Shown: positions 9,362 through 19,339, counted from the stretch's first letter. The stretch is DNA of 64,000 nt from Paraburkholderia silviterrae (GCF_004353915.1 NZ_SMRP01000003.1:434001-498000); one strand, 5' to 3'. Numbers and translations: made by a program. Notes: generated by a model from the sequence alone, not told the origin.

Positions 9362-10759
9362 CGGCGCGAGCACCGCTTCGACGCCGCGGCCGATCGCGAG
9401 GAGCGCGTCGTCGGCGTAGGGCGCGCCGGCCAGCATCAGCCCCACCGGCGCCTCGCCGGGATGGTGGATCGGCAACGAGAGCGCGCAGGCGTCAAGGAAG
9501 TTGAAGGCGCTCGGGTTGCGCAGCACGAGCGCATTGGCGCGCGCGAACGCGTCGTCGTCGGCGACTAGCGGGGCGAGCGCGGGCGGCGCGATTGGCACGG
9601 TCGGGGCGATCACGGCGTCAAAGCGCGACCAGAGCGTAGCCTGCGCCTCGTCCATCACGGCGGCGCGCGCGGCGATCAGATCGAGATAGTCGGCGGCGCT
9701 CGCGGGTTCGCCCTTGAGGATGCGCACGAGCACGCGCGGGTCGTACTGGTCGCGGTGTTGCGCGAGGAGCGGGCGATGCCACGCGTAGGCCTCGATCGGC
9801 GAGAAGCCATAGTGGTTGATCCCGGCGAGGCGCTCGAACGCCGAAAAGCGCACCTCGCTCACGATTGCGCCAGCTGCATCGAGGTGCTTGAGCGCCGTGT
9901 CCAGCGCTTCGGCCACGTAAGGCTCGATGTCGTCCGTCACGTAGTTCGTGAGGACGCCAATGCGCACGCCGTCCAGGTGCCGCGTCGCGGGCACGTGCGG
10001 CGCCAGCCCGGCGAGGATGCGGTCCACGAGCGCGCAGCACGCCACCGTGTTGCCGATCGGGCCGAACGAGTCGAGCGTGGGCGAGAGCGGCACGGCGCCC
10101 GTCTTCGGGATGCGCGCGGCCGTGGGCTTGAAGCCGGTGAGGCCGCAGAACGCCGCCGGGATGCGGATCGAGCCGCCCGTGTCGGTGCCGAGCGCGACGG
10201 CGGCCATGCCGTCGGCGACCGAGGCTGCGGCGCCGGACGATGAGCCGCCCGCGATGCGCTCGTCGCCGGCCACGCCGCGCCGGTAAGGCGAGAGCGGCGT
10301 GCCGTAGTGCGGGTTCAGGCCGAGTCCGGAAAACGCGAACTCGCTCATGTTGGTGCGTCCGACGAGCACCGCGCCCGCATGGCGCAGGCGCGCGACCGCG
10401 GTGGCGTCGGCGCTCGCGGGCGCTGCGTTCGCGAGCACCGTGGAGCCGGCGCGCGTGACTTCGCCTTGCACGTCGAACAGGTCTTTCACCGAGACGGGAA
10501 TGCCCGCGAGCGGCGAAAGCACCGTGCCCGATGCGCGCAGCCGGTCGTGCGCATCGGCGGCGGCGCGCACGCGCTCGGGGTCGACGTGCGTGAACACGGT
10601 GGCGCCCTGGCCGGCCGCAGCGGCGATGCGCTCGAGCGCGGCCTCGGCGAGCGCGCGGCTCGTGGTGCGGCCCGCGGCGAGGTCGGCGGCCAGTTGGGCG
10701 AGCGCAGGGAACGGCGTGAAGGCCGAGGGGGCTGGGGAGGCTGAAGGCGTGGCGGTCAT
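9353..10759 (-). CDS. amidase signature family hydrolase
   Basis: This 468-residue amidase has the Ser-cisSer-Lys triad: the lysine in GIPVSVKDLF (K92), the cis-serine in IAGGSSSGAAAS, and the nucleophile in GTDTGGSIRIP (S197). Such enzymes hydrolyse small amides or, as GatA, act in tRNA amidation. The absence of gatB/gatC beside it argues for a stand-alone amidase of unknown substrate. The start at MTATPSAS (10759) is chosen because upstream residues are not amidase-like. It is divergent from the antiporter gene. Its stop codon lies in the last unit of a 16-bp tandem repeat. Confidence 0.85.
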   Translation of the reverse strand: MTATPSASPAPSAFTPFPALAQLAADLAAGRTTSRALAEAALERIAAAAGQGATVFTHVDPERVRAAADAHDRLRASGTVLSPLAGIPVSVKDLFDVQGEVTRAGSTVLANAAPASADATAVARLRHAGAVLVGRTNMSEFAFSGLGLNPHYGTPLSPYRRGVAGDERIAGGSSSGAAASVADGMAAVALGTDTGGSIRIPAAFCGLTGFKPTAARIPKTGAVPLSPTLDSFGPIGNTVACCALVDRILAGLAPHVPATRHLDGVRIGVLTNYVTDDIEPYVAEALDTALKHLDAAGAIVSEVRFSAFERLAGINHYGFSPIEAYAWHRPLLAQHRDQYDPRVLVRILKGEPASAADYLDLIAARAAVMDEAQATLWSRFDAVIAPTVPIAPPALAPLVADDDAFARANALVLRNPSAFNFLDACALSLPIHHPGEAPVGLMLAGAPYADDALLAIGRGVEAVLAPLR

Positions 10760-10986
10760 GGCAGCGGGGGCATCGATGGCAATACGGTGGGCAGGGGTGC
10801 CGCGGGCGGGCGGTGACGCGCAATGCGGCCGCGCAATACAGACATGCGCGGCCATGCACGGCCATGCGCCGCGGCAAGGGACACATCATTGTAGAACGTG
10901 AATTTTTCTTGAGCAGCGATTTGGCGCGGCGCTTCCATCGGGTAACATTCAATTTTCCGATAGCATTTTGTAAGGATATTCTGCCC

Positions 10987-12753
10987 ATGCATCAGGGAAT
11001 CGGCTTCATTCAGGATCTGGCAGTCGTGATGGCGATCGCGGGGATCGTCACCGTGCTGTTTCATCGCCTGAAGCAGCCGGTGGTGCTCGGCTATATCGCG
11101 GCGGGCGTGATCATCGGGCCGTACACGCCGCCGTTCCAGCTCATCCACGACGAGCAGACCATCCAGACGATGGGCGAGCTGGGCGTGGTGTTCCTGATGT
11201 TCTCGCTCGGGCTCGAATTCAGTCTGCGCAAGCTGTTCCAGGTGGGGGCGACCGCCATCGTCGCGGCGCTGTCCGAAATCGTCGTGATGCTGTGGATCGG
11301 CTACGAGATTGGCCGCGCGTTCGGCTGGGCCCCCATGGATTCGCTGTTTCTCGGCGCGATCCTCGCCATTTCTTCGACCACCATCATCGTCAAGGCGCTC
11401 GCCGATCTCGGCGTGAAGCGCGAGCCGTTCGCGCAACTCGTGTTCGGCATCCTGATCGTCGAGGACATCCTCGGCATCGCCATGCTCGTGCTGCTCGGCG
11501 GTATTGCGCAGACGGGCGAGCTCTCGCCCGGCATCGCGTTCATCACACTCGGCAAGCTGCTGCTGTTCATGACGGTCTCGCTGCTCGCGGGCATCCTGAT
11601 CGTGCCGCGCGTGCTCGGCTACGTGGCGCGCGTGGGCAGCGACGAAATGCTGCTCGTCTCGGTGCTCGGCTTTTGCTTCGGCTTTTGCCTGCTGGTCGTG
11701 AAGCTCGATTACTCGATTGCGCTCGGCGCGTTCCTGATCGGCGCGATCATGGCCGAGTCGCGCCATCTGCCACGCATCGAGCATCTGGTCGCGCCGCTGC
11801 GCGACGCGTTCTCGGCCATCTTCTTCGTGACGATCGGCCTGATGCTCAATCCGCTCGTGCTGGTCGACTACGCGTGGCCGATCGCGGTGATCTCGCTCGC
11901 GGTGGTGTTCGGCAAGCTCGTGTCGTGCGGGCTCGGCACCTTCCTGGCCGGCCGCGACGGCCGCACGGCGATGCGCGTCGGGATGACGGTGTCGCAGATC
12001 GGCGAGTTCTCGTTCATCATCGCTTCGCTCGGCCTGACGCTGAAGGTGACGAGCGCCTTTCTCTATCCGATTGCCGTGACCGTCTCGGCGATCACGACGC
12101 TCACCACGCCATATTTGATCCGCTTCGCCGATCCGCTCTCGCAGCGCCTTGCGCGCGCGATGCCGCCCGCGGTGTCGAATGTCTTCGGCATGTACAGCCA
12201 GTGGCTGCGCTGCCTGATGCCGCGCTCGAATGGCACGCAAGGCCCGACGCTGTTCTCGCTCACGAAGCGCGTCGTCGTGCAGGTCGCGGTGAATCTCGCG
12301 CTCGTCTCGGCGATTTTCATCGGTGCATCGTATGGCGCGCGCTACGCGTTGCCGCTGCTTGCGAGCTGGGTGCCCGACGAGCGCATCCAGCGCGTGGTGC
12401 TGTGGAGCGCCGCTTTGCTGCTCGCGATTCCATTTCTGGTGGCCGTCTGGCGCAAGACGCAATCGCTCGCGCTCTTGCTTGCCGAGGTGAGCGTGCAGCC
12501 CGAAAAGGCAGGGTGCTTCACGCGCGCGCTGCGCCATGCGATTGCCGAGCTCGTGCCGGCCGTCTCGATGATCGGTGTGTTCGTGCTGGTCGCCGCGCTC
12601 TCGGGAACGATCCTGCCGCCCACGGGCTTCCTGATTGGCGTGCTGGTGTGCGCGGCGGGGCTCACGATGCTGTTGTGGCGCTGGTGCGTGAAGATCCACG
12701 CGAGCATGCAGATCGCGCTGCGCGAGACCTTCGACGAGCGGCCGGACCCCTAA
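10987..12753 (+). CDS. CPA2-family cation/proton antiporter (Kef/YbaL-like)
   Basis: This 588-residue polytopic membrane protein starts MHQGIGFIQDLAVVMA, with AAGGA about 10 nt before the ATG. The Na_H_Exchanger domain covers roughly residues 10-395, with GYIAAGVIIGP, FSLGLEFSLRKL, ISSTTIIVKAL and LVVKLDYSIALGAFLIGAIMAES. After it come three to five extra hydrophobic helices (about 420-570). No TrkA-N (RCK) nucleotide-binding domain is present, unlike KefB/KefC/YbaL. Gating by glutathione adducts or NADH is therefore unlikely to work as in KefC. Transport of K+ or Na+ against H+ is inferred from the family. Confidence 0.85.
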   Translation: MHQGIGFIQDLAVVMAIAGIVTVLFHRLKQPVVLGYIAAGVIIGPYTPPFQLIHDEQTIQTMGELGVVFLMFSLGLEFSLRKLFQVGATAIVAALSEIVVMLWIGYEIGRAFGWAPMDSLFLGAILAISSTTIIVKALADLGVKREPFAQLVFGILIVEDILGIAMLVLLGGIAQTGELSPGIAFITLGKLLLFMTVSLLAGILIVPRVLGYVARVGSDEMLLVSVLGFCFGFCLLVVKLDYSIALGAFLIGAIMAESRHLPRIEHLVAPLRDAFSAIFFVTIGLMLNPLVLVDYAWPIAVISLAVVFGKLVSCGLGTFLAGRDGRTAMRVGMTVSQIGEFSFIIASLGLTLKVTSAFLYPIAVTVSAITTLTTPYLIRFADPLSQRLARAMPPAVSNVFGMYSQWLRCLMPRSNGTQGPTLFSLTKRVVVQVAVNLALVSAIFIGASYGARYALPLLASWVPDERIQRVVLWSAALLLAIPFLVAVWRKTQSLALLLAEVSVQPEKAGCFTRALRHAIAELVPAVSMIGVFVLVAALSGTILPPTGFLIGVLVCAAGLTMLLWRWCVKIHASMQIALRETFDERPDP

Positions 12754-12939
12754 GGCCGGCGCGCGGTTGGGCGCAGTTCGGTGCAGATCGGGTGCGGGAC
12801 CTGCCAGTGCCTGACAGGCCGTGCCCAACTGCAACAGAGTGTGAGCGTTTGTGCACGGGGCTGGCGGCGATATGCGGTGCGACGCATAATCGAAACCCTG
12901 TTCATTCGTTCGCGCGCGCGGCGCGCCCGACCCCACGCT

Positions 12940-14412
12940 ATGAGCGAAAACAAATCCGACCACCCCGAGGTTCCTGACGGCGCTGACCGTCCTGCCAACG
13001 CCGGCGCGCCCGGCGCGCCGGGCTCTTCCGCTTCTCCCCACGCAACGCCCCCCGGCGCACCGGGCGCCGCAACATCCGGCTCTTCGGGCGCGACGCCCTC
13101 GGGTGAGCCTGCGCAGCGTGCATCGACCGACGCGCCCGCGAGCGCATCGGCGGTGACGTCGGACGCAGCTGGCGCGGACAGCTCGGGCAGGGGCAGCGAC
13201 GAGGAGCCGGTTTCGGCGCAGGTGGGGGCCGCTTCGAGCGCGCCGCAAGCCGGCGAGCCGCACGAAGAGGCGGCGCGCGCCGTGGCGCGCCAGCAGGCCG
13301 AAGCCGCCGTGGCGCCACGCATTCCGATCGAGGTGGTGGGCGAGGTGGGTAAAGACGTGCCGGCGCCCACCGCGACCGGGACGAAGGACACCACAGCGCA
13401 AGCCGCCGCCCAGCCTTCACCGCCTCAGCCGGGGGGCAGCCCGCGACCGGGCGCCGCGCCTGCTGGTTTCGGCCAGGCGCCCGACTTCAGCGCGCAGCAT
13501 CCCCCGCCGCCGGGCGCCATTCCGCCTGAGCCGCCTCGCTATCTGCGTCCGAGCGATTCGGCATGGTCGGTGTTCGGCCGAATCGTCGCGGCGCGCGCCC
13601 GGCAGTTGTTCGACCGCGCCGGTCAGCGCATCACCCAGCGCACGCTGCGCATTGGCGTGTCGGCTCGCATCTTTCACCCGGAACCGGGCGCAGCGGGCTT
13701 GCGCGGCAAGACGCTGCAATATCTCGAAGAGTCGATCGCGCATTGGGTCATGTCGCGCGACGTGATCGTCTTCATGATTCCGACGGTCGGCCATCAGGGC
13801 ATGCTGCACCCGAGCAACATCCGCCTGCGCGATTATGCGAAGCACCTCGACGGCCTCTTGTTGCAAGGCGGCGCCGATGTCTCGCCGCAAACCTACGCGG
13901 AGACCGCGCCGCGTCCGGAGTGGCCCGGCGACCGCGTGCGGGACATGTACGAGCTGGAGCTGCTGCACGAATTCATCGAGTCGGGCAAGCCGGTGCTGGG
14001 CGTCTGCCGCGGCTGCCAGCTCATCAATGTCGCGTTCGGCGGTTCGCTCTATCAGGACATCGCCATGGACGTCCCCACGGCGGGCGTGCACGTGAGCGAG
14101 CACTACGACCAGCATCGCCACGCCGTCCACTTTCCGGAGGGCTCGTCGATGGCCAGCATGTTCCCCGGCAGGCGCGAGGCCATCGTCAACTCGATCCACC
14201 ATCAGGCGGTAAAGAGCCTTGGCCGCGATCTGACGGTCGAGGCCGTTTCGTCCGGTGATGGCCTGATCGAAGCGGTGCGCTACCGGCGCGCGCCGTTCGT
14301 CGTGGGCGTGCAGTGGCACCCGGAGTTCCACCGCGCCGGCGGCCCGGAGCTACTCGACTGCACACCGCTGCTCGATACGTTTTTGCGCGCGGCGCGCGAG
14401 ACGCGGTTCTGA
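12940..14412 (+). CDS. gamma-glutamyl-GABA hydrolase family (peptidase C26) protein with long disordered N terminus
   Basis: 490 residues. The first about 190-200 residues are Ala/Pro/Gly/Ser-rich and look disordered. The C-terminal part is a PuuD-like class I glutamine amidotransferase fold with LLLQGGADVSPQTY, the nucleophile elbow LGVCRGCQLINVAFGG (C356) and VGVQWHPEF with H460 and E462. PuuD cleaves gamma-glutamyl-GABA in putrescine degradation. No other puu genes are nearby, so the substrate is open. The start MSENKSDHPE is the first reading free of Cys/Arg-rich non-homologous sequence, but translation could begin later within the tail. A strong terminator follows the stop. Confidence 0.8.
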   Translation: MSENKSDHPEVPDGADRPANAGAPGAPGSSASPHATPPGAPGAATSGSSGATPSGEPAQRASTDAPASASAVTSDAAGADSSGRGSDEEPVSAQVGAASSAPQAGEPHEEAARAVARQQAEAAVAPRIPIEVVGEVGKDVPAPTATGTKDTTAQAAAQPSPPQPGGSPRPGAAPAGFGQAPDFSAQHPPPPGAIPPEPPRYLRPSDSAWSVFGRIVAARARQLFDRAGQRITQRTLRIGVSARIFHPEPGAAGLRGKTLQYLEESIAHWVMSRDVIVFMIPTVGHQGMLHPSNIRLRDYAKHLDGLLLQGGADVSPQTYAETAPRPEWPGDRVRDMYELELLHEFIESGKPVLGVCRGCQLINVAFGGSLYQDIAMDVPTAGVHVSEHYDQHRHAVHFPEGSSMASMFPGRREAIVNSIHHQAVKSLGRDLTVEAVSSGDGLIEAVRYRRAPFVVGVQWHPEFHRAGGPELLDCTPLLDTFLRAARETRF

Positions 14413-14414
14413 CG

Positions 14415-14440
14415 AAAAGGGGGCGGCAGCCCCCTTTTTT
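14415..14440 (+). terminator. intrinsic terminator after the C26 hydrolase
   Basis: AAAAGGGGG (14415-14423) pairs with CCCCCTTTT across the loop CGGCAG and ends in a T tract, two bases after the TGA stop. Confidence 0.9.
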
Positions 14441-14612
14441 GATTTTGAGCTACATCGATCCAGATTCCTCGCACGCATTCCTAATCGGAAGTAGGTGATT
14501 TCGGACAAGTAATTGGCTGCTCTGTCGGTTATCCGAAATTAATGCGCGTTTATGAGATTTTCTGGCGGTGATAATAAGCGGTTACTCGGAATCCTGAACG
14601 GAACAGGCAGTC

Positions 14613-15365
14613 ATGAAGCAATCAACCCCGCTGCGTCGCGCCTTGCTGGGCGCCGCGGTCTTTACGCTTTTGCAGCACGGCGCTGCCGCATGGGCCGGCG
14701 CACCCGCTAGCGACGTGGCTCCGGTGGCCGGCACTCCGGTGGCCGGCACTCCGGTGGCGGGCAACCGGCCGTCGCTCGGCAGCCTGACGCCGCAGCCGGC
14801 GAACACGCCGCCGCCCGCGGGCATGGTGGACGATCAGGCGACCGCAGGGGCTTCGCAGGGCGACGTGGCCACGCTCATGCAGCTTATCCACGACGCGCAG
14901 CTCGTTGAGTTGCGCACGACTTATAACGCCAGCTACGGCGCGAGCCTGTTCTTTTATCCGCCCGAGATGACGTATTACGTGGTGCTGTTCCAGGACAAGC
15001 ACTTCTGGCGGGTGATTCGCTCGCAGGACGACGCGCGCGCGGAAGCCATCTATGCGAATTTCGTGCAGCAGACCCAGCGCCTCGCCGAGGTGGAGATTCG
15101 CCGTACCCAGATCGAGGCGCAAAAGACGTTCATCGATCGCGTAATTGCGCTCAATGAGGACCGTGCGCGCAGGCTGCAGGCGGACCTCAACGTGGCGCGC
15201 ACGCAGCAGGCGCGCGTCGACGACTATCAACGCCAGATGCAGGGCAATGCGCGCGCCCTCAATGCCGAGAAGATCCAGGCGCAGGCCCAGTTGCGCGATC
15301 TTCAGAATCAGGTGGACCAGTTGCAGCGCGAAACCGAGATGGGCTTGCCCGGTTCGCGGCGCTAA
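14613..15365 (+). CDS. DUF2968-family exported protein
   Basis: 250 residues with a signal peptide (MKQSTPLRRALLGAAVF... cleaved near AWAGAP). A Pro/Ala/Gly segment includes PVAG repeats (residues about 37-51). The main domain has LMQLIHDAQLVELRTTYNASYGASLFFYPPEMTYYVVLFQDKHFWRV. The C-terminal third (about 140-245) is heptad-rich and probably coiled-coil. I recognise the family as one common in Burkholderia with no assigned role. It should be periplasmic or envelope-associated. The 200-nt upstream region is unusually A/T-rich for this window. It is convergent with the next gene, with a shared bidirectional terminator between them. Confidence 0.75.
   Translation: MKQSTPLRRALLGAAVFTLLQHGAAAWAGAPASDVAPVAGTPVAGTPVAGNRPSLGSLTPQPANTPPPAGMVDDQATAGASQGDVATLMQLIHDAQLVELRTTYNASYGASLFFYPPEMTYYVVLFQDKHFWRVIRSQDDARAEAIYANFVQQTQRLAEVEIRRTQIEAQKTFIDRVIALNEDRARRLQADLNVARTQQARVDDYQRQMQGNARALNAEKIQAQAQLRDLQNQVDQLQRETEMGLPGSRR
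14721..14765 (+). repeat. three 15-bp tandem repeats encoding PVAGT
   Basis: CCGGTGGCCGGCACT is repeated at 14721, 14736 and (diverged in its last bases) 14751, giving PVAGT-PVAGT-PVAGN in the linker after the signal peptide. Copy number could change without a frameshift because 15 is a multiple of 3. Confidence 0.9.
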
Positions 15366-15436
15366 ATACCCGTTGGGTTCGCATCGCGTCGCGCCGTTGG
15401 GAGCGGGCGGTGCGGCGCAGCAGGACAAGTGGAGAA

Positions 15437-15486
15437 GCACACAACAAAAAAGCCCGGCAACGAAGCCGGGCTTTTTTGTTGTGTGC
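15437..15486. terminator. bidirectional terminator, 22-bp perfect inverted repeat
   Basis: The left arm (15437-15458) and right arm (15465-15486) are exact reverse complements of 22 bp with a 6-nt loop. The core is AGCCCGGC/GCCGGGCT flanked by A6 and T6 runs, so either direction ends in a U tract. It lies between the convergent DUF2968 gene and the unknown protein gene and can serve both. Confidence 0.92.
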
Positions 15487-15554
15487 TGGGCGGGAACCGC
15501 AGGCGCCGCTCGAGTGCGTACGAGCGGGCGCTGCGCCACGTGTCGAGTGGCGAA

Positions 15555-16787
15555 TTACTTCGCGAAGCTGTCAGGCACCTCGGTCACGCGGCGTTGCGAA
15601 ACGTGATTCACCCATTCCGTGTTGTCGACGTTCACCGTTGCGCGGCTTGCCGGCGGTGGCGCCGTGCGCGTGCCTGCATAGGTCGTGAGCGAGGGATAGT
15701 CGTCGCTCGACGTCCCGCTCGACTGGAGTGGCGAATAATCGGCGGCTTCAGAATACATGCCATGCGTACGCTGGGTCGTCACGAGCGGCGCGCTACGGTG
15801 CGGCGCGAAATCGTGCGCGGGATGGCGGCCGGCTTCCTTGTACGTCGTGAACTCCCTCGCGTCGGCGGCCTGGCGGCTCTTGGCGAGATTTGCAGCCTTG
15901 GCTGCTCTGTCGCCCGTGAGCGTAGCTTGGGGTGTCAGCGTGGCACGCTGCGGTGTGCTCGCGTGTGTGCGCCCGGTGTAGTCGGGGCGCACGGCTGTTG
16001 CCGGTTTCGAAGGCGATGCCGTTGCAGGGGCGCCGGCGAGTGTGGGGGCGCGCAGTGCATCCGGCGTGATGATGATCGGTGCCGATGCAGGAGCTTGACT
16101 CGGCGTCGCATTGGACGCCGCCGTTGCTGTGGGTTGCAGGGCCGCAGCCGGTGCGCTTGCCGCGCGCGCCGTTGTTGGGGCGGCCACGTCCTTGTTGTTC
16201 CCCGCGGCGCTGGACATCGTGAGGTCGTGCTGTGCGCGTTCGTCCGAAAGACGCGCCGACACGCTCGCGTCGGTGCTCGAAACAGGGCTCGCGGGCGTAT
16301 GCAGAACGGTTCTGTCCTTGCCATCGCCAAATTGCGTATGGCTGGCCACGATCCAGGTGAGCAGCACTGCGCCGCCGATGGCAATGGCGGTGGCCGCGAG
16401 CCTGTGCGACGACGGCGGTGTGCGCTCGACGCGAGCGGCGGTACGGGCGGCCCGCGCACCGGCTGCCGGGTGCTGCAAGGTATCGGCGGCGGCTTGCTGG
16501 GCCTGCGCAGCGTTGAGTGTGTCGCCCACGGGTGCCGCGGCGGGGCGCGGCGGCTCCGGAACGAAGCGGCGATGCAAGTCCCAGCGGCACGCCTGACGGA
16601 ATGCTTCGGCGCTCAGGCACACCGTGCGCAGGAAGGCGGCATAGAGCGCCTGGAGTTCGGTGCGCAAGCTGAAGTGCGGAGGCATGAGCGCCCAATCGCG
16701 GCCAAACGGCGGCGGGACGCGGGTGAGTGGCCGCATGCGCGGTATCGCGAGTGCGCCTTCCACCTGAACTAACGGAAAAGTTGACAT
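15555..16787 (-). CDS. unrecognised protein with one membrane segment and a long low-complexity region
   Basis: 410 residues from [18 protein letters not shown], with GAGA-rich sequence before the ATG. I do not recognise a family. Residues 1-95 look folded, with [35 protein letters not shown] split over a helical stretch. A single membrane helix ([18 protein letters not shown]) lies near residues 135-155. The remainder, about 250 residues, is Ala/Thr/Pro/Ser-rich and presumably periplasmic. It ends in a more complex tail ([20 protein letters not shown]). Codon use is like the neighbours, and the reading frame is long and open against a G+C-rich background, so it is probably real. The function is unknown; a type-II (N-in) topology is likely. 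Confidence 0.6.
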   Translation of the reverse strand: MSTFPLVQVEGALAIPRMRPLTRVPPPFGRDWALMPPHFSLRTELQALYAAFLRTVCLSAEAFRQACRWDLHRRFVPEPPRPAAAPVGDTLNAAQAQQAAADTLQHPAAGARAARTAARVERTPPSSHRLAATAIAIGGAVLLTWIVASHTQFGDGKDRTVLHTPASPVSSTDASVSARLSDERAQHDLTMSSAAGNNKDVAAPTTARAASAPAAALQPTATAASNATPSQAPASAPIIITPDALRAPTLAGAPATASPSKPATAVRPDYTGRTHASTPQRATLTPQATLTGDRAAKAANLAKSRQAADAREFTTYKEAGRHPAHDFAPHRSAPLVTTQRTHGMYSEAADYSPLQSSGTSSDDYPSLTTYAGTRTAPPPASRATVNVDNTEWVNHVSQRRVTEVPDSFAK

Positions 16788-17070
16788 GGATCTCTCGCTG
16801 CCTTGGCGTGGTGGGGCACCAGAACACGGTGGAGCCCGAAAGACGCGCGGTTTGCCAGCGCTGCAATGCCTTATACGGGTCAATCGTTTGGATTCGAATG
16901 ATGCGGGCCAGACTTGCGGCAATCCATCGGAAACGTCTGAAAATCAGACGAAAATTGTCGTCGCTACCTGTTTTGAGGCGCGCGGGTGTGGGCGCCCGCG
17001 CCGCGGCGCAGTGGGCGATCCGGTGATCAGATTGTCTGCGGGCAGGCGCAACTGCGGTCCCGTTATTTCG

Positions 17071-17667
17071 TCATGCGGCGTCGAGCCGGTAGACATAGCG
17101 CAGGGCGGTAATGTCGATGCCACCCATATGATCAGGCTCCGCCCCCGAATATTCCCAGCCTTGGCGCTCATAGAACGCAATGGCGGACGCGTTGCCCTCG
17201 AGCACGTAGAGATAGAGCTGCGCTTCGCCCTGGGCGCGTGCCCACGCCTGGGCGGCCTGCATGAGCCGCTTGCCCACGCCGATGCCCTGATGGGCCGGCA
17301 ACGCGTGCAGATTGTCGAGCAGCACACCCCAAAGCGACCCAGGCTGACGCTCGGCGCAGACGAATCCGACCGGCGTGCGGTTTGCCGGATGCTCCCCCAG
17401 CTCGGCGATCAGCACGAGGCGGCGTTCCTCGCCGGGCGCCTCCATGCGTGCGCGCCAGTAGGCGGCGCGTTCGGCGTCGACTTCCTGCTCGAGGAACGCG
17501 GCCGGCAGCAGCTCGCGATACGTGGCCTGCCAGCTCGCGGCATGCATGGCGGCGAGAAGGGGGGCGTCGGCGATCGTGGCCGGGCGCAGCGTCAGGGCAG
17601 CGGCGGTGTGCATGCGGGGCATCGGGCATTGGGGGCGGGCGGCGCGAAACGAAGCCGGCCGCGTCAT
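17071..17667 (-). CDS. GNAT-family N-acetyltransferase
   Basis: A single GNAT domain begins at [18 protein letters not shown]. It has [24 protein letters not shown], the acetyl-CoA pyrophosphate loop [12 protein letters not shown] and the C-terminal [21 protein letters not shown]. The acceptor is unknown; this subgroup resembles RimI-like and small-molecule acetyltransferases. The start is uncertain: ATGs at 17667, 17622 and 17613 are in frame, and none has a good ribosome site. I give the longest plausible one (198 aa). No operon partner is evident, and the gaps on each side are nearly 300 nt. Confidence 0.85.
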   Translation of the reverse strand: MTRPASFRAARPQCPMPRMHTAAALTLRPATIADAPLLAAMHAASWQATYRELLPAAFLEQEVDAERAAYWRARMEAPGEERRLVLIAELGEHPANRTPVGFVCAERQPGSLWGVLLDNLHALPAHQGIGVGKRLMQAAQAWARAQGEAQLYLYVLEGNASAIAFYERQGWEYSGAEPDHMGGIDITALRYVYRLDAA

Positions 17668-17988
17668 CGCGTTATTGTGCACGATAGGCAGGCCGGCGCG
17701 GCTCAACCTCTGTTCCGGCGCCAGCGAAAGGGTCCGGAGTTGCGCCAGGCAAACGGAATTTCCGGCGCGAAGCCCTGCGCGATGCGCGTGTTGCGATGTG
17801 TAGTCGGGAGTAAAGTGTCAGACTGCGTTCTGGCTGCAAGGGCGCACAGCACGATGGGCGCGCGCCAGGCACGCTCACGCGTGAGAACCGATTGTGGCGG
17901 GCTCTTGTGCTCCACTGCCAGATTGTGTCGGACGGGGCGCTTGCAGGCATCCTCCGCCTGTCATCTGGCGAGATCTCGAGGGAATGTC

Positions 17989-19284
17989 ATGTCTATCGCG
18001 TCTCATGCTTCCTCCAGCGAATCGAAAGTCCGGACGGTTTTCCGCGTCGTCAGCGGCAACTTCCTGGAAATGTACGACTTCATGGTCTACGGCTATTACG
18101 CTTCGGCGATCGCCCGGACCTACTTCCCCAGCAACAACGCCTTCGCTTCGCTGATGCTGGCGCTGTCCGTGTTCGGCGCCGGCTTTCTCGTGCGGCCGCT
18201 CGGCGCCATCGTCCTCGGCGCGTATATCGACCACCACGGGCGGCGCAAGGGCCTGATCCTCACACTCGGCCTGATGGCGCTCGGCACGCTGACCGTCGCG
18301 CTCGTGCCGGGCTACGCGACGATCGGCGTGCTCGCGCCGGCGCTCGTGCTGTGCGGGCGCCTGCTGCAGGGCTTTTCCGCTGGAGCGGAGCTGGGCGGCG
18401 TCTCGGTCTATCTCTCGGAGATCGCGACGAAGGGCAACAAGGGCTTCTACGTGGCGTGGCAATCGGGCAGCCAGCAAGTGGCCGTCGTGTTCGCAGCGCT
18501 GTTCGGCGTGCTGCTGCATCGCATCCTGCCGGTCGAGGACATGACGTCATGGGGCTGGCGCGTGCCGTTCATCGTCGGCTGCTGCATCGTGCCGTTCCTG
18601 TTCTTCATTCGCCGTTCGCTGCAGGAAACCGAGGAGTTCGCGCACAAGAAGCATCGTCCGTCGATTGGCGAAATCCTGGTGTCGATGGTGCAGAACTGGG
18701 TCATCGTGCTCGGCGGCATGGGCATGGTCATCATGACGACCGTGTCGTTCTACATGATCACGGCCTACACGCCGACCTTCGGGAAGGAAGTGCTCAAGCT
18801 GAGCGAGATCGACACGTTTGTCGTGACGGTCTGCATCGGCTTGTCGAATCTGTTCTGGCTGCCCGTGTCCGGCGCGGTCTCCGACCGTATCGGCCGCCGC
18901 CCGGTGCTGCTCGTCTTCACGATCCTCACGATTCTGAGCGCGTATCCGTCCGTGCAGTGGCTCGTGGCCGACCCGTCGTTCGGCCGCCTGCTCGTGGTCG
19001 AGCTCTGGCTCTCGTTCCTGTATGGCTGCTACAACGGCGCGATGGTCGTGGCCTTGACCGAAGTCATGCCTGTCGAGGTGCGCACGGCTGGATTCTCGCT
19101 CGCCTACAGCCTCGCCACGACGATCGGCGGCTTCACGCCGGCCATCTCGACGGGGCTGATTCACATGAGCGGCAACAAGGCGGCGCCGGGGGCCTGGATG
19201 GGCGTCGCGGGCATTTGCGGGCTGATCGCCACGCTCGTGCTCTATCGGACGGCTGAAGCGCGCAATCAGTACAAGACGGTCTGA
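17989..19284 (+). CDS. MFS transporter, citrate/tricarboxylate-proton symporter type
   Basis: 431 residues with 12 predicted membrane segments. Translation starts [14 protein letters not shown] after a clear GAGGGA ribosome site. The segments [60 protein letters not shown], and [11 protein letters not shown] in the second half are typical of the metabolite:H+ symporter branch (CitA/TcuC-like). Citrate or a related organic acid is the likely substrate. No enzyme or regulator of citrate use is adjacent. The gene stands alone with its own terminator 16 bp downstream. Confidence 0.85.
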   Translation: MSIASHASSSESKVRTVFRVVSGNFLEMYDFMVYGYYASAIARTYFPSNNAFASLMLALSVFGAGFLVRPLGAIVLGAYIDHHGRRKGLILTLGLMALGTLTVALVPGYATIGVLAPALVLCGRLLQGFSAGAELGGVSVYLSEIATKGNKGFYVAWQSGSQQVAVVFAALFGVLLHRILPVEDMTSWGWRVPFIVGCCIVPFLFFIRRSLQETEEFAHKKHRPSIGEILVSMVQNWVIVLGGMGMVIMTTVSFYMITAYTPTFGKEVLKLSEIDTFVVTVCIGLSNLFWLPVSGAVSDRIGRRPVLLVFTILTILSAYPSVQWLVADPSFGRLLVVELWLSFLYGCYNGAMVVALTEVMPVEVRTAGFSLAYSLATTIGGFTPAISTGLIHMSGNKAAPGAWMGVAGICGLIATLVLYRTAEARNQYKTV

Positions 19285-19299
19285 CGCTGGCGTCGCCAT

Positions 19300-19339
19300 C
19301 CCATGAAAAAAACCCGCGCAGGCGGGTTTTTTTCATGGG
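19300..19339. terminator. intrinsic terminator after the MFS gene (bidirectional)
   Basis: Two perfect 18-bp arms (19300-19317 and 19322-19339), each containing CCATG, A7 or T7 and CCCGC/GCGGG, enclose a 4-nt loop GCAG. It lies between the convergent MFS and TPR genes and carries T tracts in both directions. Confidence 0.92.

Noticed and set aside
16786..17988. 400-residue N-terminal extension of the MFS transporter
   Set aside because: The reading is antisense to the GNAT gene and has no homology. A clear GAGGGA site and ATG at 17989 define the true start.
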